A stretch of DNA of 64,000 nt from an uncultured Desulfatitalea sp. Its GTDB lineage: Bacteria; Desulfobacterota; Desulfobacteria; Desulfobacterales; Desulfosarcinaceae. The notes below the pieces were generated by a model. That model did not search any database. It saw only the letters and a list, made by a program, of their open reading frames with translations, and was not told where the DNA came from. Of this stretch, positions 54,076 to 63,243 are shown piece by piece. The translations under genes and the position numbers were made by a program. Numbering within the stretch: position 1 is the first letter of the stretch; the number at the start of each line of letters is the position of its first letter. The stretch is taken from the NCBI GenBank assembly GCA_937868765.1, contig CALMNL010000003.1, positions 496,001-560,000 of the forward strand. Direction: 5' to 3'.

Positions 54076-55086
54076 ATGGTGAGGACACCTATCAATAAGA
54101 CGCTTTTACTTCTTCTCTTGATCGGCTGGGTAACCGTTTCAGGGGCCGTAGCGGATAAGGTCGTGCTGAAAGACGGATCGGTGGAAGAGTCCGTTCGTGT
54201 CTGGGAAACTGATCGGTACGTGCATTTCATCCTCAAGGGTACCCGCTCGGTAGAAATTCGCTACGCCAAAGAGATTGTAGACCACATCGAGGGGGCCGAT
54301 GGCACCATCCATGCGGTTGCCGCCAAACCGCCAGATTCCGGTATGGCATCGGCTCCGGTCAGTCCGGAGCCGCCTGCTTCGGCCACCACAAAGGAAACGG
54401 AACCACCCAAAGAGACAAAATCGGATATGGGGTCCACTCAGGGTTCCAAAGCAGACCTCATTTCTCTGGATCACACCTTCATCGAAAGAAACCGGAATTT
54501 AAGTTTTTACGACCCCCGCCGCCACGAGCGCTATTGGGCTGATCGTCAATCCAAGCATGAACACTATGGCGAGGCCATAACGGTTTTGGCCGCCCAGTAC
54601 GGCCATTCCGTCGAATGGATTGAGAAAAACATGGGCCAGGAGAATGATTTGGGCGCCATTCATGCTCGTTTGATTGCCGCCGTGGAAGCGGAAGCGGCAC
54701 CCGTTTCACATCAGACCAGCACCAACCAACCATTGGCCGTCCCCCAGGAAGGAACGCCAACGCCCAAACCTAATGACATCCATCGCGTTCCAGCTGCACC
54801 AACCCCTACCCTGGAACCTACACCGGCCGCTATGAAAGTGCAGGAAGGTTCGGTATCGCCCGTTGAGCCCATACCCCCGGGAATCGCTTTTTACGACCCC
54901 CGCCGTCCCGACAAATATTGGGTTACGCCCGAGGCGCATTGCACTAGCTTGTCGGAGGCCATCCAATTATTGGCAAAAATTTATGGTGTCCCAACGGCTT
55001 ACGTCGAATCGAATCTCGGAGAATCCAACGATATTTCCAAAATCCACGCAAATATTCAGAAGAGTCTGGGGCTGGTTCAAAAATAG
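54076..55086 (+). CDS. Secreted protein with duplicated FYDPRR module
   Basis: I do not recognise this protein. The start at 54076 gives 336 residues with a signal peptide (LLLLLLIGWVTVSGAVA). The first domain (VVLKDGSVEESVRVWETDRY) looks like a small beta domain. Pro/Thr-rich linkers join two copies of a ~60-residue module at residues ~144-205 and ~272-332. Both start FYDPRR, continue with YW and EAI, then LA..YG, and end with a N-[ML]-G-x-x-ND-x(4)-IHA pattern. The track start at 54049 would be TTG. It lies 29 bases after the ExeA-OmpA gene and is probably co-transcribed, so it may be a periplasmic partner. Confidence 0.75.
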   Translation: MVRTPINKTLLLLLLIGWVTVSGAVADKVVLKDGSVEESVRVWETDRYVHFILKGTRSVEIRYAKEIVDHIEGADGTIHAVAAKPPDSGMASAPVSPEPPASATTKETEPPKETKSDMGSTQGSKADLISLDHTFIERNRNLSFYDPRRHERYWADRQSKHEHYGEAITVLAAQYGHSVEWIEKNMGQENDLGAIHARLIAAVEAEAAPVSHQTSTNQPLAVPQEGTPTPKPNDIHRVPAAPTPTLEPTPAAMKVQEGSVSPVEPIPPGIAFYDPRRPDKYWVTPEAHCTSLSEAIQLLAKIYGVPTAYVESNLGESNDISKIHANIQKSLGLVQK

Positions 55087-55093
55087 AGAATTT

Positions 55094-55411
55094 TTAAAAC
55101 ATTTCGGTTGCCAGGATCAGGCGGCATACAAAGCATGCTGAAAGAACGATCACGGCAATGAAAAGGCATTTTGACCGGGAATAACCCAACCTGCGCTCCA
55201 AGAATGGATTCTTCTCCCGGGCCAATCGCATCAAGGCACCCGCATCCATGGTTTCAACACGGGCGCCACTGCCGAGCCGGATGCAGTGCTCAAGCTTGTT
55301 ATCTGAGAGCACAATTTCAAACCGATCACACGTTGTCACTCGGTGAAATGGCTCAGACAGATGCCACACATGTAGAAACAATCCATCAAACTGAACCATC
55401 ACATCCACCAT
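55094..55411 (-). CDS. Small tail-anchored protein, unknown function
   Basis: The 105-residue frame has a mixed N-terminal part (FDGLFLHVWHLSEPFHRV, DRFEIVLSDNKLEHCIRLGS) and one C-terminal membrane helix (CLFIAVIVLSACFVCRLIL). The N-terminal region reads like a small beta-rich domain, possibly FHA- or PilZ-like, but no motif is decisive. AAGG lies a few bases before the ATG; an in-frame ATG at 55399 is an alternative. It converges with the FYDPRR gene with a gap of seven bases. It could be a chance frame, hence the modest confidence. Confidence 0.45.
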   Translation of the reverse strand: MVDVMVQFDGLFLHVWHLSEPFHRVTTCDRFEIVLSDNKLEHCIRLGSGARVETMDAGALMRLAREKNPFLERRLGYSRSKCLFIAVIVLSACFVCRLILATEMF

Positions 55412-55836
55412 TGGGCCTTGGGCGGATGGACGGTAGACGCCTTAGAATTCGATCATTCCATCCTGCTATGAAAAAGCTTGAAACAGCGATTTTTGCTCAC
55501 CGGCGAATCCTGATAGTCAGAATAAGCACGCATTGTGCCATGCTTTTCCGTTTAAATAGTTAATTAAAATAAATAGATAATGTATAATAGGAAGCTTCGA
55601 AGGGGGCGCTTGCCGAATTTTGTCAATCAATTTAGGGTTTTTGGCAGATCAACGGTCGAGGGCGGCACAATCTTGAGCGTTTGGAACGGTGTTAATAGCT
55701 ATTGACAGTAGCTTGCATCCGACGCGAAAATACTTTGTTGAGCAGGCAGGCCGGACGGTAAACCCTGCATGAGATTGGATAGGGGGCGGATATGGCGAAA
55801 TGCTGAGCTGTCGGTTCGCAGTAATGGGGGATTTGT
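55412..55836. other. Intergenic region upstream of the HNH gene
   Basis: About 425 bases with no supported gene. It contains an AT-rich stretch with TATAAT at 55584-55589. TTGACA lies at 55702-55707, with GAAAAT 18 bases downstream at 55726-55731. Either may be the promoter for the HNH gene. Nothing else stands out. Confidence 0.4.
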
Positions 55837-56349
55837 GTGATGTCCCAGTGTATTTTGCTAAACGCAGATTATTCGTTCATGAACATGGTCGACTGGCGAC
55901 GGGCGTTGCGCCTGGTGGTCAAGAACAAGGTGACCGTGCTGCGGTATTCCGAAAGGTGGATCAAGGGCGCCGAAGGCCTGGTGGTGCGCATTCCGGCCGT
56001 AATGAAACTGATAAAGTTGATTCGCTCGGTATATAGATCGCGCGTTCCTTTCAGCAAGCGCAACATCCTGGTGCGTGATGGTTTTGCGTGTGCCTATTGC
56101 GGGACGCGGGACGGAAGGATGACCATCGACCATATCATTCCCCGGAGTCGGGGAGGCGACTCCACATTTGAGAATTGCGTCGCCTGCTGCCGTCCATGCA
56201 ATACAAAGAAAGGCAGCCGTACCCCCAACGAGGCGCGCATGTATTTGCACCGACGCCCCCATCAACCCACCATCTCAGAGTTCTTGCGACTGCGGCTTCA
56301 GCGTCTTGGCATACACGACTTTTGGGAGCAGCTGGGTCTGATTGAATAG
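55837..56349 (+). CDS. HNH endonuclease family protein
   Basis: The 170-residue protein has a C-terminal HNH domain. CAYCGTRDG and CRPCNTKKG are the paired CxxC zinc ligands, and MTIDHIIPRSRGGDSTFENC carries the catalytic DH and the Asn. The N-terminal ~65 residues (LLNADYSFMNMVDWRRALRL) match the common stand-alone bacterial HNH proteins of about this size. It stands alone beside fabH and shows no mobile-element or restriction context. Its cellular role is unknown. Confidence 0.88.
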   Translation: MMSQCILLNADYSFMNMVDWRRALRLVVKNKVTVLRYSERWIKGAEGLVVRIPAVMKLIKLIRSVYRSRVPFSKRNILVRDGFACAYCGTRDGRMTIDHIIPRSRGGDSTFENCVACCRPCNTKKGSRTPNEARMYLHRRPHQPTISEFLRLRLQRLGIHDFWEQLGLIE

Positions 56350-56355
56350 TTTTTA

Positions 56356-57357
56356 TCAAGAGGGGGGGATGCTCCAGCGCAACAGCGTTGCCCCCCAGGT
56401 CAGACCGGCCCCGAAACTGACCAGAAGAACATGATCCCCTGCTTTCATCCGTCCGATTCGGAATGCCTCGTCCATGGCAATGGGGATCGATGCCGAAGAG
56501 GTGTTGCCGTACCTGTCCAGGTTGGTGAAAAATTTTTCCATGGAGATCTTCAGCTTTTCCGCAACGGCCTGCAAAATGCGGATGTTTGCCTGGTGAGGAA
56601 TCACGAGATGAATATCATCGCGGGTCATGCCGTTTTTTTGCAGGGCGAGTTCAGCGATATTGGCCATGGAGGGCACTGCCTGCTTGAATAATCGGTTGCC
56701 TTCCATCCTGAGGTGAAACGGTGTGGTGGCCAGCCCTTTGAGGCTCTCAGGGGGTGGTTGATTCCCCGATTCGCTGTAAAGCAAATCCCAGAGGCGGCCG
56801 TCGGATTTGATATGTGTGGATAAAATGCCTCCCTCTGTTTCATCGGCCCGAATCACAACGGCCCCGGCGCCATCGCCCAGTAGAACGCATGTGCCGCGAT
56901 CCTGCCAGTTGACCAGGGAGGAGAGACGCTCGGCACCTACTACCAGAACGGTTTTTGCCACACCGGCCTTGATGCTGTTGTTGGCCATTTCTAAGGCATA
57001 GACAAATCCTGAACAGCCGGCCGAAACATCATAAGCAGCAGCGTTTTCGGCTCCCAATTCTCTCTGAATCATGCATGCTGCAGAAGGAAAAATGCGATCT
57101 GCTGAAACCGTAGCAGTAATGATAGTATCGATTTCTTCGGGGGCAATATCCGCCATCTCCAAGGCGCGGCGGGCTGCAAGCGAGCCTAGCTCTGTCGTCG
57201 ATTCGTTATTATCCATCATGGCGATGCGGCGTTCTTTGATGCCGGTGCGCCGTGTAATCCACTCATCGGTGGTATCTACAATCCTTTCCAATCCGGCATT
57301 ATCGAGAATGCGTTGGGGAAGCGCCGAGCCGGTACCTTTAATATGTGCAAATGTCAT
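56356..57357 (-). CDS. fabH: 3-oxoacyl-ACP synthase III
   Basis: Initiates fatty acid synthesis by condensing an acyl-CoA with malonyl-ACP. The 333-residue thiolase-fold enzyme has the catalytic Cys in DVSAGCSGFVYAL (near residue 110), His in IPHQANIRIL and Asn in LDRYGNTSSASIP. The ATG at 57357 is preferred to the TTG-initiated extension to 57375; GGAG lies 12 bases upstream. No plsX, acpP or fabD gene is adjacent, so this copy is outside the usual fab cluster and could serve a specialised acyl chain. Confidence 0.93.
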   Translation of the reverse strand: MTFAHIKGTGSALPQRILDNAGLERIVDTTDEWITRRTGIKERRIAMMDNNESTTELGSLAARRALEMADIAPEEIDTIITATVSADRIFPSAACMIQRELGAENAAAYDVSAGCSGFVYALEMANNSIKAGVAKTVLVVGAERLSSLVNWQDRGTCVLLGDGAGAVVIRADETEGGILSTHIKSDGRLWDLLYSESGNQPPPESLKGLATTPFHLRMEGNRLFKQAVPSMANIAELALQKNGMTRDDIHLVIPHQANIRILQAVAEKLKISMEKFFTNLDRYGNTSSASIPIAMDEAFRIGRMKAGDHVLLVSFGAGLTWGATLLRWSIPPS

Positions 57358-57538
57358 AGAATTTATCCGCTCCAAGATGATAACACGCTGAACTTATTGG
57401 GTTACAAATGGATGGGCCGACCTGTAACCCTTTAAAACAGAATTTACTTATAAATCATAATCCTGCCAAGGAGTCAAAAGCGAATTGCACTAAAAAATCG
57501 CTTTAGCGAAAATGATTGGCATTCGCATGAATGTAAAA

Positions 57539-57829
57539 CTACAGGCTGAATTCGGCATCCGATGACTGTATTGCTTCAGCCTTTCTTCGTTGAAGCGTGC
57601 AGATGCCGATTTTTCTGATGGCGCTGCGCCGGTCAAAGCCGCTGCGTCTTTCCTGGCCTGAACGATGGTCTTCATGCCGGATGGGTATTTGGCGCAGCCG
57701 ACGATCGAAAATTTTTCTGCGTCCGCCAAAATCGGCGATGACTTTTATTAAGCAGGGTCCGTGGGAAAGGGCGTCCTCTGATTTTTCAGAGGCACGCCCA
57801 TCTTCTTTGGTCTTATCGAAGGAGTTCAT
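57539..57829 (-). CDS. Small arginine-rich protein with two DRR motifs
   Basis: The 96-residue product starting at ATG 57829 has two similar basic motifs: GGRRKIFDRRLRQ near residue 36 and ERRSGFDRRS near residue 60. The ERRSGxDRR phrase recurs in small Desulfobacterota proteins and at the ends of signalling proteins, but has no assigned function. It lies 11 bases after asd in the same direction, ahead of fabH, so it may be co-transcribed with asd. No membrane segment or signal peptide. Possibly a nucleic-acid- or protein-binding peptide, but that is a guess. Confidence 0.5.
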   Translation of the reverse strand: MNSFDKTKEDGRASEKSEDALSHGPCLIKVIADFGGRRKIFDRRLRQIPIRHEDHRSGQERRSGFDRRSAIRKIGICTLQRRKAEAIQSSDAEFSL

Positions 57830-57840
57830 GGGAAGCGATT

Positions 57841-58959
57841 TTATCCCATATGTTCCAATAGGATGCGGAGCATGCGGCGCAAGGGTTCGGCCGCTCCCCA
57901 CAGCAACTGGTCGCCAACCGTAAATGCCGTCACATATTCGGGCCCCATGATCAATTTTCGCAAGCGCCCCACAGGAACGGAGAGCGTACCGGATACCTTT
58001 GCAGGTGTCAGTTCCGCCAGCGTGATCTCTTTAGCGTTGGGGACAACTTTGACCCATGAATTGTGTGCCGCGACGATGTCCTGAATTTCATCCAGGGGCA
58101 CATCTTTTTTCAATTTGATGGTTACGGCCTGGCTGTGGCAACGCATGGCACCGACGCGAACACAAAGCCCGTCTATCGGAATCGGGTTGTTCCGGCGACC
58201 CAAAATCTTGTTGGTTTCGGCATTTCCCTTCCACTCCTCGCGCGTTTGACCATTATCCATGGCGCGGTCGATCCAGGGAATCAGGCTGGCAGCCAAAGGT
58301 GCCCCGAAATTAGCTATGGGGAATTGCCGGTCACGGATGGTATTTGTGACCTGGCGATCAATCTCCAGGATCGAAGCGGCTGGATTGGCAAGCAGATCGG
58401 CTGCGTTCTGGCCGATGGCATGCATCTGCTGGACCAGTTCCTGCATATTTTTGGCGCCGGCCCCTGAGGCCGCCTGGTAGGTCATGGAGGTCATCCATTC
58501 GACCAAATTTTGAGCGAATAAACCGCCGAGACCCATCAGCATTAACGAAACCGTACAGTTGCCGCCGATGTAATCCTTGATCCCTTTCGCCAGCGCATCT
58601 TGAATGACCTGTCGATTGACCGGGTCAAGAACGATGATGCTGGAATCCTGCATGCGAAGCGTGGAGGCCGCATCGATCCAGTACCCTTTCCATCCGCTCT
58701 GGCGCAATTTCGGGTAGCACGTCTGGGTGTAATCGCCGCCCTGACAGGAGACGATGATGTCCATGGATGCCAGTTTTTGCAGATTATAGGCCTCTTCCAC
58801 CGGCTGCTCTGCCTGACCGATATCCGGCCCCTTTTGGCCTGCCTGTGAGGTTGAGAAGAAAGTGAAGGCAAAATATTTGAAATCGTCTTCGGCCCGCATG
58901 CGTTCCATGAGGACGGAACCGACCATCCCGCGCCATCCGACGAATCCGACTGAATGCAT
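57841..58959 (-). CDS. asd: Aspartate-semialdehyde dehydrogenase
   Basis: Reduces aspartyl phosphate to aspartate semialdehyde, the branch point to lysine, diaminopimelate, threonine and methionine. The ATG at 58959 has AAGGAG about 7 bases upstream and gives 372 residues, as for the proteobacterial (E. coli-like) enzyme. Motifs are [18 protein letters not shown] at the N-terminus, [13 protein letters not shown], the catalytic Cys in [10 protein letters not shown] (near residue 137), and [11 protein letters not shown] with the catalytic His. Confidence 0.95.
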   Translation of the reverse strand: MHSVGFVGWRGMVGSVLMERMRAEDDFKYFAFTFFSTSQAGQKGPDIGQAEQPVEEAYNLQKLASMDIIVSCQGGDYTQTCYPKLRQSGWKGYWIDAASTLRMQDSSIIVLDPVNRQVIQDALAKGIKDYIGGNCTVSLMLMGLGGLFAQNLVEWMTSMTYQAASGAGAKNMQELVQQMHAIGQNAADLLANPAASILEIDRQVTNTIRDRQFPIANFGAPLAASLIPWIDRAMDNGQTREEWKGNAETNKILGRRNNPIPIDGLCVRVGAMRCHSQAVTIKLKKDVPLDEIQDIVAAHNSWVKVVPNAKEITLAELTPAKVSGTLSVPVGRLRKLIMGPEYVTAFTVGDQLLWGAAEPLRRMLRILLEHMG

Positions 58960-59134
58960 AATTTTCTCCTTGAATCCGAGATTTCGATGTGAACTACGGA
59001 GCACGATCATTAGGTTGGGTCACCCCAATTGTCAAGGGGATTGTCGCCCTTGAGCCATGCAAGGGGGTGTGTTAAAAGAATATTGGTTTTAGGAAAAGCC
59101 AACGCCAACTGTTTTTCGAGAAAAGGTGCAAAGT

Positions 59135-59596
59135 GTGTCTGGTCAATTGACGCAGGTGGTCATCGCAAAAGAAGATGCCGTTTTCTGGATGGATCGTTTC
59201 GGTCAATGGTACAATGCCAGCGGACGTTTCCGCCACAAGAAAATCATAGATCATTTCAATGCCTCTATCCGCAAAGACGAACATGGCTATTTTTTGGAGC
59301 AAATCAGGGATTCGGTCCACGAGAAAGTATACTTCCGGTATGAAGATACGCCCTTGTTCGTGGTGGAAGCTACGGAGACCGATCCTGTGCAGCTGCAACT
59401 GAATACAGGCGAGCAACTCTTTCTCGATCCTGCCCAACTCTTTGTCCATGCCGACAGCCTCTACCTGAAGAGGGCTGACGAGCGAATTAAATTCTCGGAC
59501 CGTGTCTTGATGCGCCTTTCCGCTCGCCTCGACTTTGATGGCGGAAGCTATTACTTTCGCAGCGGAACCGAGCGCCAGCGAATCCCCCAGCAGTAG
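59135..59596 (+). CDS. DUF1285-like protein of unknown function
   Basis: The 153-residue beta-rich protein resembles DUF1285 proteins: a glycine/tryptophan turn (WMDRFGQWYNASGRFRHKKI), a central HEKVYFRYEDTPLFVVEATE and a final RLSARLDFDGGSYYFRSGTE. The family has a PH-like fold and no established role. The GTG at 59135 has AAAAGG 8 bases upstream; a GTG at 59126 is an alternative. It is divergent from asd, with ~175 bases between, and convergent with the cyclase gene across repeat copy D. No signal peptide. Confidence 0.7.
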   Translation: MSGQLTQVVIAKEDAVFWMDRFGQWYNASGRFRHKKIIDHFNASIRKDEHGYFLEQIRDSVHEKVYFRYEDTPLFVVEATETDPVQLQLNTGEQLFLDPAQLFVHADSLYLKRADERIKFSDRVLMRLSARLDFDGGSYYFRSGTERQRIPQQ

Positions 59597-59606
59597 TCTT
59601 TCTAAA

Positions 59607-59746
59607 CAGGTTGCAGAAAGACTTCGCCTAATACGGCCACGCGGCGTTGCGCGGTCTTCGAAAATGCTCACCTGCGGCGTGAATGCTGCGCTTCTCCAAC
59701 GCTGCGGGCTTTGCCTGACGCCTGATACTTGTTTCTCAACCGCCTG
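59607..59746 (+). repeat. Dispersed intergenic repeat, copy D
   Basis: This copy reads CAGGTTGCAGAAAGACTTCG, then CGGCCACGCGGCGTTGCGCG, AATGCTGCGCTTCTCCAACG, GGGCTTTGCCTGACG and a terminal CTCAACCGCCTG. It fills the gap between two convergent genes, starting 11 bases after one stop and ending at the base before the other. Confidence 0.75.
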
Positions 59747-60652
59747 TTAAAGCCGTTCGAATCGGATCGAGATCGGCGAACCGGGGGCTGCCTTTTCGCC
59801 AAGCCCGATAATGCCTGCGGCAGGCAAGACAACCTCATCCCGGCGTACGAGGGGGCCTTGGCCGTCAGAGGCCATGATGTACGTACCGTTCGTACTTTGG
59901 TCTACGAGGATGAAACGGTCTTTGCGGAGTTCAATGCGGGCATGCAGGCGGGATACGCGCGGATCATTGATGACGATTTCGTTGGCAGCGTCGCGGCCCA
60001 TGTTGATCACTGGTTGGCGGCTGGAAAGTGTCCAGCACATTCCCTGGAAATGAAGTAGAAGGGAAATTTCAGCATCGGGCCTGGCGCTGGCCATGCTTTG
60101 CGAGAAGGTGGTGATCATGGTGAGCTCGCCGGGCTGCCCCCAGGAAAGTTCATAAATGTCGATGGGGTCGGGTTTGCCCTTGACCCGGGTTTGATCCACG
60201 AGGCGCGCCGTGTTTCGGCGATCAGAAGAGAGCATCGCCAAAGTCAAGCCATTGGTAATGATTTGACCGCCCTTGGCTTGAGCCACCATCCGGGCGGCGA
60301 TGTTTACGGCATCCCCATACACATCTTTCGATTCGGAGATCACCGGACCGTGATGAAGGCCGATGCGAACCTGTAAATGGTAGGGAGACAGTGTCGGATC
60401 GGCGCAGACATCTTCATGCATGCCAACCGCAGCGGACACGGCTTGATCAGGAAGCTCGAAGATGCTCATCACTTCATCCCCGATGGTTTTGACCAGGGTT
60501 CCATGGCAGGCCCGGGTGCGGGCAGTCAGCAGGTCCAGGCAATGGGTGATCAATGCAAGAGCGCGCTGGTCGCCCAGCTGGTCATAGAGGCGGGTGCTGC
60601 CGGCGACGTCGGCGAAGAGAATGGTACGTAGGCGTTCTGCAGAAGCAACCAT
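59747..60652 (-). CDS. Class III nucleotide cyclase with FHA domain
   Basis: The 301-residue cytoplasmic protein has an N-terminal class III adenylate/guanylate cyclase domain. Metal-binding aspartates are in LFADVAGSTRLY and VKTIGDEVM, and DVYGDAVNIAARM holds the transition-state Asn/Arg pair. A C-terminal FHA domain at residues ~200-300 (VINMGRDAANEIVINDPRVS, SRLHARIELR, DQSTNGTYI) binds phosphothreonine peptides. The order cyclase-FHA suggests that cNMP synthesis is gated by, or localised through, a phosphorylated partner. No Ser/Thr kinase is in the window. The stop codon abuts repeat copy D. Confidence 0.9.
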   Translation of the reverse strand: MVASAERLRTILFADVAGSTRLYDQLGDQRALALITHCLDLLTARTRACHGTLVKTIGDEVMSIFELPDQAVSAAVGMHEDVCADPTLSPYHLQVRIGLHHGPVISESKDVYGDAVNIAARMVAQAKGGQIITNGLTLAMLSSDRRNTARLVDQTRVKGKPDPIDIYELSWGQPGELTMITTFSQSMASARPDAEISLLLHFQGMCWTLSSRQPVINMGRDAANEIVINDPRVSRLHARIELRKDRFILVDQSTNGTYIMASDGQGPLVRRDEVVLPAAGIIGLGEKAAPGSPISIRFERL

Positions 60653-60888
60653 AACCGCTCGCTTTTAGTGATGCCATGAAGCTCTTCGGATATTCGTTGC
60701 GATTTTTCCAAAGATGTCTGAAAAATGGCACGAGGGACCGAAGTATGTCAAGCCGGCCGGCATCGTCCGTGGAAACAATCAGTGGGTGGCCCAATTCTGA
60801 GTGGCCATGCGCGGGCCGCTGCTTTACCCTTGACCCTTCTATGGATGGATTTTATAAACGGGCATCGATGGTTGGTGAGAGGATTCAC

Positions 60889-61713
60889 GTGATTCGAAAA
60901 ATCATATCATGCGGGCAAACTGGTGTGGAATCGGCCGCTCTGGATATTGCCCTTAAACTAGGTATCACTCATGGCGGCTGGACATCCCGGGGGCGACGCA
61001 ATGAGGAAGGGGCGATTCCGGACCTATATGACCTCATGGAGACCATCTCCCTGGGTTTTAATGAAGCGCTGGAAAAAAATGTTGCTGAATCGGACGGGAC
61101 CCTGGTGATATCCAGGGGCATCAAAAGCCCCGGGCCGACCAAAGCCGTTCAAATGGCGCTCAAGCATCAACGCCAGTTTCTGCATGTGGATCTGCGTCAG
61201 TATGCTTTGTTTGAAGCGGCGTCGCTTGCCAATTCATGGATGTCTCAGAAAATGATCCAGGTGGTTTACATTACCGGCCCCATGGCCAGTGAGGACCAGC
61301 AGATTTACCAGCAGACGCGCAAATTGCTGGAGACCGCTTTTTACCTTGGATTTGTCAAATCGGGCGTGCAGCCGGATCTGACCGCAGTGCGTGTCGAAGC
61401 CCCGGGAAATAAGCGGGCCTCTTACCCCCGGTCCGTGGATGAGGCAGTCCAGCGGCTCAAGACAAACTTGCCACTCAAGGATCGCAGCCTTCTCGCCAAC
61501 ATGCAGCCCGATGAGTTGAGCCATCTGAACAGCGGGCTTGGCGAATACATCAAGCAGAATTTCGGATTATATGTGGGCAACGAACCGCTCATGGAATCAT
61601 GCGCTCTCGCAGGCCAAGTGACCGGACCCCTTACCGACGAGGCGTGCGCCATCATTGTGCGTGCCTTGTGGGAAGACCTGCGTAAAACCCATAAATTGCG
61701 CGTCGTTAAATAA
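60889..61713 (+). CDS. Circularly permuted YpsA/SLOG protein with C-terminal extension
   Basis: The GTG at 60889 has AGAGGA 6 bases upstream and gives MIRKIISCGQTGVESAALDI, the usual opening of the circularly permuted YpsA (cpYpsA) SLOG family. Residues ~1-130 are this Rossmann-like domain, with GGWTSRGRRNEEG and LVISRGIKSPGPTKAVQMAL. Some members are annotated as putative molybdenum carrier proteins, while SLOG domains in general bind nucleotide-derived ligands. The remaining ~140 residues (VVYITGPMASEDQQIYQQTR, later LGEYIKQNFGLYVGNEPLM) are an added helical domain I cannot place. It is divergent from the cyclase-FHA gene. Confidence 0.75.
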   Translation: MIRKIISCGQTGVESAALDIALKLGITHGGWTSRGRRNEEGAIPDLYDLMETISLGFNEALEKNVAESDGTLVISRGIKSPGPTKAVQMALKHQRQFLHVDLRQYALFEAASLANSWMSQKMIQVVYITGPMASEDQQIYQQTRKLLETAFYLGFVKSGVQPDLTAVRVEAPGNKRASYPRSVDEAVQRLKTNLPLKDRSLLANMQPDELSHLNSGLGEYIKQNFGLYVGNEPLMESCALAGQVTGPLTDEACAIIVRALWEDLRKTHKLRVVK

Positions 61714-61913
61714 TCCTACGTCTCGTTTTTTCTATTCAACCCGGCCTCCTGCCACGCAAAATCACTGCCGATTCCGGATTGATCCACATCACACGGCCTG
61801 CATCGCCGTAAAGAAGTTGCCTTTATTTGACTTGGAGGTGGTTTGTTGATATGCCCCCACATTTCAATGTCTGTCCAGCGGCAGATGACCTGCGTGCGCA
61901 TAAGGAGATTGTC

Positions 61914-63239
61914 ATGGCTGAAGTGGTTCCCTTTTATGGTGTCCGATATAATCCGAAGGTGGTTACAGATATGGCCGCAGTGGTAGCGCCGCCCTATGAT
62001 GTAATCAGCCCAAAAGAGCAGGAGAGCTTTCACGAACGGCATCCCAACAATGTGATTCGCCTCGAATTGGGAAAAAATCAGCCTGGTGACAATGCCCAGG
62101 ACAACGTGCATACCAGAGCCGGGCGCTATTTCCAGTCCTGGATGGCGGAAAAGGTCCTGGTATCCGAAAAAAAGCCTGCAATTTATCTGACGACGGTGAC
62201 CTTCAACAGTGGCGGGACATGCCATACCCGTTTCGGAATTATCGGCCGGGTGCGGCTGGAGCCTTTCGAAAAGGGCATCGTTCTTCCCCACGAGCGGACT
62301 TTCTCCAAAGTGAAATCCGAACGACTTTCGTTGATGAAATCCTGCCATGCGAACTTCAGTCCGGTTTTCGGTCTTTTTGCCGATGGCCGAGAAATCCTCC
62401 AGCGCATGAAGGAGATCACGGAAAACCAGAACCCCGACATAGATCTGGTAGACGAAAAGGGGCACCAGCACAAGATGTGGTGTCTCACCGACAAAAAAAT
62501 CACGGATCAATTGACCCAATTTTTTGCAGATGAACGCATTTACATTGCCGATGGCCATCATCGGTATGAAACCGCTTTGAACTATCGGGAGTGGGTCAAA
62601 GAGAATACCCCCGGTTTTTCATCCAACCATCCTGCCAACTTCATCATGATGAGTTTGAGCAGTATGATGGACCCCGGAATGATCATCCTTCCGGCCCACC
62701 GGCTTCTCAAGGCATTGCCGCAAGGCAGTGTTTCGGCGCTGCTGCGCAGATCCACGGAGTGCTTCGATATCTTAACGGTTCCGCTCGACAAGGGATTGGA
62801 ACTCGCCATGGGCGAATTCAACCGGCATTTGGCTTCCAACGCCCATACGAACGCTATTGGGCTTTATATCAAGGATCCCGGCCTGTTGCAGGTTATGGCA
62901 CTGAAACAGGGCGTCATGGAGCGTTTTTTCCAAGGCCAACTCGACGCCGCCTTAAGGGACCTGGATGTGAATGTATTGACCCAATTGATCATGATGGAGT
63001 TGATGGGATTCGACCAGGCCCGGTTGGATGATGAAACCAAGATCGCCTACCGCACCACCTCCATGGATGCCGTGGCGGCGGTCAATGCCGGAGAGGCAGA
63101 GCTTGCCTTTATCCTCAACCCCACCAAAATCGAACAGGTGCGACGCGTGTCGGAGAGAGGCTTGATCATGCCTCGCAAATCTACCTATTTTTATCCCAAG
63201 GTGATCAGCGGGCTGGTGTTTAATCGGCTCGGCGATTGA
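61914..63239 (+). CDS. DUF1015 family protein
   Basis: The 441-residue protein belongs to DUF1015 (COG4198). Typical segments are VVPFYGVRYNP, VVAPPYDVISPKEQESFHER at the N-terminus, the histidine-rich IYIADGHHRYETALNYREW near residue 215, and the C-terminal LIMPRKSTYFYPKVISGLVF. AAGGAG immediately upstream supports the ATG at 61914 over the earlier frame start. Family members are widespread in anaerobes and often near serine or glycine metabolism genes, but the biochemical activity is not settled. It is followed by a convergent DUF3783 gene. Confidence 0.9.
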   Translation: MAEVVPFYGVRYNPKVVTDMAAVVAPPYDVISPKEQESFHERHPNNVIRLELGKNQPGDNAQDNVHTRAGRYFQSWMAEKVLVSEKKPAIYLTTVTFNSGGTCHTRFGIIGRVRLEPFEKGIVLPHERTFSKVKSERLSLMKSCHANFSPVFGLFADGREILQRMKEITENQNPDIDLVDEKGHQHKMWCLTDKKITDQLTQFFADERIYIADGHHRYETALNYREWVKENTPGFSSNHPANFIMMSLSSMMDPGMIILPAHRLLKALPQGSVSALLRRSTECFDILTVPLDKGLELAMGEFNRHLASNAHTNAIGLYIKDPGLLQVMALKQGVMERFFQGQLDAALRDLDVNVLTQLIMMELMGFDQARLDDETKIAYRTTSMDAVAAVNAGEAELAFILNPTKIEQVRRVSERGLIMPRKSTYFYPKVISGLVFNRLGD

Positions 63240-63243
63240 AACT

